Origin: CBDTTM01 sp965363355 | Lineage (GTDB): Bacteria > Bacillota > Negativicutes > Selenomonadales > Selenomonadaceae | Direction of reading: 5' to 3' | NCBI GenBank assembly: GCA_965363355.1 | Contig: CBDTTM010000093.1 | Coordinates: 1-9,299 of the forward strand | DNA: 9,299 nucleotides | Part shown: positions 7,002 to 9,299 of the stretch, one piece after another | How the letters are laid out: each line of letters starts with the position of its first letter | Numbering within the stretch: the first letter of the stretch is position 1 | The notes under the pieces: model-generated | What the model was told of the DNA's origin: nothing | The model's input: only the letters and a program-made list of their open reading frames with translations | Database searches by the model: none | Made by a program: the position numbers and the translations under genes

Positions 7002-8201
7002 ATGGAAAAAAAGAAATCAATAAATTCAAGGCGGTTAGTATTGGCTACTATATTGGGCTCTTTGGCCGCACTTGGTCCGCTTTGTTCGGATCTATACTTA
7101 CCGGCGCTGCCGCAAATCGCTGCAGATCTAGGCAGTGATACGGCGTTAGTGCAGCTGAGCTTGACGGCGACGCTTTTAGGGCTGGCGTTAGGGCAGCTTT
7201 TTATTGGTCCAATCAGTGATATGAGTGGACGGAAAAAACCGTTGATGATTACGATGGGGCTTTTTGTAGTTGTGACATTTTTTTGTGGTTTCGTAAATTC
7301 AGTGCCACAGCTTATTGCGCTGCGCTTCGTACAGGGGCTGGTTGGTTCTGGTGGAGTGGTTTTATCACGAACGATTGCCTGCGATTTATATGAAGGCACG
7401 GAATTGACTAAGTTTTTTTCTTTGTTAATGGCAATCAATGGGCTAGCACCTATTTGCGGACCGGTACTTGGCGGGCAGATTTTACGATTTTCGCATTGGC
7501 CGGGAATTTTTATGGTTTTGGGCGGTATAAGTGTTTTGATTTTTATCGGAGCCGCCGGGCTCCAAGAGACTTTGCCTAGAGAAAAGCGCAAGCCAAGTGG
7601 AATCAAAACAACATTTTCGATGTTTGGTGGCCTTTTTGCCAATCGAGTTTTTATGGGATACGTGTTGATTCAGGGGTTTGTGATGGCAGCTTTTTTTGGC
7701 TATATAGCGGCATCGCCGTTTGTGCTTCAAACGATGTATGGATTATCCGCTACGATGTTTAGCCTCTGTTTTGCTGTAAATGGGTTGGGTGTCATGTTGG
7801 CGGCTCAGCTTACTGCCAGGTTGAGTGTACGATATGGCGATAAGCCAGTATTGTTTGGCGGTTTGCTTATTTCTTTGGCGGCGGGTGTAGTCGTTCTTTT
7901 ATTGGCCTTAAATAATATCATGGCCGTTGGACTTATGCTCGGTGCATTGTTTTTTGTCGCATCAAGCATTGGCATCACAACGACGACGAGCTTTACTTTG
8001 GCAATTGGCAGCCAAAAGGGAGCTGCTGGCACAGCTTCCGGTCTTCTAGGCGTTGCTGTATTTTTGTTCGGAGCCATGGCCTCTCCGCTTGTTGGCATGG
8101 GCGGAAGTACGACGGCACTTCCGCTGGGGATCGTCTTGGTGGCAGCTGACGGCATTGCTTTGCTTATTTTTTTATCTGTGCGCAATAAAAGATTCAATTG
8201 A
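7002..8201 (+). CDS. MFS transporter, Bcr/CflA drug-efflux subfamily
   Basis: This 399-residue protein has about twelve hydrophobic helices and probably exports a small molecule across the cytoplasmic membrane in exchange for protons. Helix 1 ends in SDLYLPALPQIAADL (29-43), the Bcr/CflA hallmark. Motif A is GPISDMSGRKK (69-79) between helices 2 and 3. Motif B is RFVQGLVGSGG (108-118). Motif C, typical of antiporters, is NGLAPICGPVLGG (146-158). The ATG at 6996 overlaps the Shine-Dalgarno GAGGTGA (6989-6995); ATG 7002, 6 nt after it, is taken as the start. Bcr/CflA members export antibiotics such as bicyclomycin or chloramphenicol, or sulfonamides, but some export metabolites such as cysteine. 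The operator at its promoter links it to the GntR protein. A role in transport of a substrate or product of the glycyl radical enzyme is possible but unproven. Confidence 0.9.
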   Translation: MEKKKSINSRRLVLATILGSLAALGPLCSDLYLPALPQIAADLGSDTALVQLSLTATLLGLALGQLFIGPISDMSGRKKPLMITMGLFVVVTFFCGFVNSVPQLIALRFVQGLVGSGGVVLSRTIACDLYEGTELTKFFSLLMAINGLAPICGPVLGGQILRFSHWPGIFMVLGGISVLIFIGAAGLQETLPREKRKPSGIKTTFSMFGGLFANRVFMGYVLIQGFVMAAFFGYIAASPFVLQTMYGLSATMFSLCFAVNGLGVMLAAQLTARLSVRYGDKPVLFGGLLISLAAGVVVLLLALNNIMAVGLMLGALFFVASSIGITTTTSFTLAIGSQKGAAGTASGLLGVAVFLFGAMASPLVGMGGSTTALPLGIVLVAADGIALLIFLSVRNKRFN

Positions 8202-8226
8202 AGCAAATGTTTTTATAAATTGCCGC

Positions 8227-8269
8227 AAGAGCGGGGAATGCAAATTCAACTTGCTTTCCCCGCTCTTTT
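8227..8269 (+). terminator. Terminator after the MFS gene
   Basis: Bases 8227-8238 pair perfectly with 8256-8267 (12 bp). An inner 4-bp helix (8240-8243 with 8251-8254) extends the stem across one mismatch. Only four Ts close it, two of them in the stem, so termination may be incomplete. Its right arm overlaps the -35 box of the next promoter. Confidence 0.72.
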
Positions 8270-8279
8270 GCTCTATAAT
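8251..8279 (+). promoter_or_regulatory. Promoter of the structured RNA
   Basis: TTGCTT (8251-8256), a 17-bp spacer and a perfect TATAAT (8274-8279) give a start of transcription near 8286. The -35 lies within the right arm of the MFS terminator hairpin. Confidence 0.75.
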
Positions 8280-8564
8280 AAAGAAAGTGTTTTTAGGCGG
8301 TTAGAGCCAAAAACAGTATGAAATATTACTGCATTAAGCAGGAAGTTTGACCATTTCTTGGATTTTCAAGGAATTAGGGCCATGCGGACAGCCAGGTCAA
8401 ATGCCGAAATTGGCAACTTTCGTTGCCTTATTGATTGAGCGTAAGCTCTGAATTTTATAAGTTAGCTTATAGTGACGTAGATCTCACACTTGTGAAACAA
8501 TCAATAAGAGTAGTAAAAGTAAATTCTTGCTATATAGACTCTGATGCCTACATGTTCAAGTAAT

Positions 8565-8626
8565 CGAATATTTATGTCAACCCATTCCGATCGGAGGCGG
8601 GTTTGAGATGATGCGAATATTTATGT
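8565..8626 (+). repeat. 13-nt direct repeat inside the RNA
   Basis: CGAATATTTATGT occurs at 8565-8577 and again at 8614-8626, on either side of the AACCC/GGGTT hairpin. The second copy leads into ATGTAG, which pairs with CTACAT at 8548-8553. The first copy offers ATGT to the same partner, so the two copies could compete. Confidence 0.7.
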
Positions 8627-8632
8627 AGAAAA

Positions 8633-8679
8633 ACTCAAGTGAATGAGAGCGGAGAACGCCATTCGTTTGGGTTTTTTTT
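8633..8679 (+). terminator. Strong terminator ending the structured RNA
   Basis: Bases 8633-8645 pair with 8660-8672 (13 bp including G-T pairs). An inner GCG/CGC helix (8649-8651 with 8657-8659) continues the stem, and eight Ts follow (8672-8679). It lies 62 nt before the speD start codon. Confidence 0.85.
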
Positions 8680-8704
8680 GTCGTATATAAGGCTATCTTA
8701 TAAT
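8675..8704 (+). promoter_or_regulatory. Possible separate promoter of speD
   Basis: A perfect TATAAT at 8699-8704 lies 18 bp after TTTTTG (8675-8680), which overlaps the T-run of the terminator. Transcription would start near 8711, shortly before the speD ribosome site. The -35 match is weak, so the promoter is plausible rather than certain. Confidence 0.5.
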
Positions 8705-8741
8705 GGTTTCTTTAATCTAAGACAGGAAGAAGGGCAAAGGC

Positions 8742-9299
8742 GTGGATGAAAAATTAAAGTTGTATGGCTTTAATAATTTGACGAAATCATTGAGCTTCAA
8801 TATTTATGATGTGTGTTATGCAAAAACTGCCAGAGAACAGAAGGATTATATTGCTTATATAGATGAGCAATATAATTCAGATCGTTTGACTAAAATTTTA
8901 TTCCACGTGACGGAAATGATCGGGGCGCATGTATTGAACGTGTCAAAGCAAGATTATGACCCACAAGGTGCCAGTGTGACTTTTTTGATTGCAGAGGGCA
9001 ATATGGTTCCTGCTGGTTATAAAAGTCCGGTAGATGCTGCTGTGACCTATCGTGATGCAGTAGTTGCGCACCTAGACAAGAGTCACGTGACGGTCCATAC
9101 GTATCCAGAGTTCCATCCAGATACCAGCATAGCGACTTTTCGCGTGGACATCGATGTGGCAACTTGCGGCGAAATTACACCGCTTAGTACGCTCGATTAT
9201 CTTATTGGTAATTTTGATTCGGACATCATTACGATGGATTACCGGGTACGTGGTTTTACAAGAGATGTTTCCGGGAAGAAATTGTTTATGGATCATAAA
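8742..9299 (+). CDS. speD: S-adenosylmethionine decarboxylase proenzyme, N-terminal 186 residues
   Basis: The protein makes decarboxylated S-adenosylmethionine, the aminopropyl donor for spermidine synthesis in the cytoplasm. It closely follows E. coli SpeD from the first residues (KLKLYGFNNLTKSLSF). It contains HLDKSHVTVHTYPE at 110-123, where the proenzyme should cut itself between K113 and S114 so that S114 becomes the pyruvoyl group. C142 in ATCGEI corresponds to the catalytic cysteine, and DYRVRGFTRD (166-175) is conserved. The start is GTG 8742, with AGGAAGAAGG (8724-8733) upstream; the ATG at 8746 is out of frame. The frame is open to the window edge, and about 78 residues should be missing compared with the 264-residue E. 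coli protein. The preceding terminated RNA and a possible promoter at 8699 bear on its control. Confidence 0.93.
   Translation, partial: MDEKLKLYGFNNLTKSLSFNIYDVCYAKTAREQKDYIAYIDEQYNSDRLTKILFHVTEMIGAHVLNVSKQDYDPQGASVTFLIAEGNMVPAGYKSPVDAAVTYRDAVVAHLDKSHVTVHTYPEFHPDTSIATFRVDIDVATCGEITPLSTLDYLIGNFDSDIITMDYRVRGFTRDVSGKKLFMDHK

Larger units (their letters stand above)
8286..8680 (+). ncRNA. Candidate structured non-coding RNA (about 395 nt), family not recognised
   Basis: This gene-free stretch has a promoter and a terminator at its two ends and dense internal pairing. Helices seen by eye are: 8289-8294 plus 8296-8298 with 8306-8308 plus 8309-8314 (one bulge); 8346-8352 with 8395-8401, enclosing an 8-bp hairpin 8353-8360/8367-8374; GGCAAC-TTTC-GTTGCC (8412-8427); an 11-bp perfect stem 8427-8437/8498-8508 closing a junction with hairpins 8437-8448 (GTAA loop), 8456-8471 (6 bp, TTAG loop) and 8484-8495 (TCAC/GTGA); and 8548-8553/8623-8628, enclosing an AACCC/GGGTT hairpin. 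Some of these share an edge base and would adjust slightly. I see no hallmarks of RNase P RNA, tmRNA, SRP RNA, T-box or common riboswitches, and could not confirm 6S RNA. Since speD follows, the RNA could be a speD leader or an independent RNA. Confidence 0.6.

Noticed and set aside
6953..7642. 229-codon minus-strand open frame opposite the MFS gene
   Set aside because: It is rich in Pro, Lys and Ser with no domain features, and lies fully antisense to a clear transporter gene, so it is a shadow frame.
8376..8406. Cobalamin-riboswitch-like words (GCCAGG...TGCC) in the RNA
   Set aside because: Only a few bases resemble the conserved tail of that riboswitch; the other conserved boxes are absent and the following gene is speD.
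8286..8680. RNase P RNA, tmRNA or 6S RNA identity
   Set aside because: The conserved GAGGAAAGTCC-type core of RNase P RNA and the tRNA-like end and tag of tmRNA are missing. The length exceeds normal 6S RNA, and I could not build its single rod with a central bubble. 6S is the least firmly excluded.

Overview
The window looks like a chromosomal segment of an anaerobic, low-to-mid GC Firmicute, most likely of the Negativicutes (Selenomonas/Sporomusa relatives). This is an inference. It rests on Firmicute-style strong Shine-Dalgarno sites (GAGGTGA, AAAGGAGG), many U-tailed hairpin terminators and a strictly anaerobic glycyl radical enzyme, combined with proteobacterial-type SpeD and PflD-like proteins. 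No rRNA, tRNA, CRISPR array, transposase or phage gene was seen.

Left part (1-3664). The 3' end of a ROK-family sugar kinase is followed after 26 bp by a complete GarR/3-hydroxyisobutyrate-type dehydrogenase. That gene converges on a minus-strand GtrA-family membrane protein, and a 16-bp hairpin lies between them. gtrA is divergent from a GtrB/DPM-type polyprenyl-phosphate glycosyltransferase, and both promoters are visible in the 199-bp gap. A YitT-family membrane protein follows the glycosyltransferase in the same operon, which ends at a 17-bp hairpin terminator.

Middle part (3665-8269). A PflD-like glycyl radical enzyme has its own promoter and terminator. It is followed by a FadR/FCD-type GntR regulator and a Bcr/CflA-type MFS transporter. 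An 18-bp sequence centred on CTTGCAAG occurs in front of both the regulator and the transporter. In front of the transporter it grows into a perfect 30-bp palindrome over the -35 box, which points to autoregulation and direct control of the transporter. No activating enzyme for the glycyl radical enzyme is in the window, and the CTTGCAAG site was not found at its promoter.

Right part (8251-9299). About 460 bp contain no convincing protein gene. They hold what looks like an independent structured RNA of about 395 nt, with a near-consensus promoter, an 11-bp perfect stem closing a multi-hairpin junction, several other hairpins, a 13-nt direct repeat and a strong terminator. I could not match it to a common RNA family. 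It lies just upstream of speD (S-adenosylmethionine decarboxylase, polyamine synthesis), which starts at GTG and runs off the window. This RNA is the best candidate for something undescribed. It could be a free small RNA or a long regulatory leader of speD.

Several starts were moved inward from the longest open frame because a Shine-Dalgarno site decides them: gtrA (TTG at 1581), the glycosyltransferase (1781), yitT (2759), the glycyl radical enzyme (3741), gntR (6213) and the MFS gene (7002).
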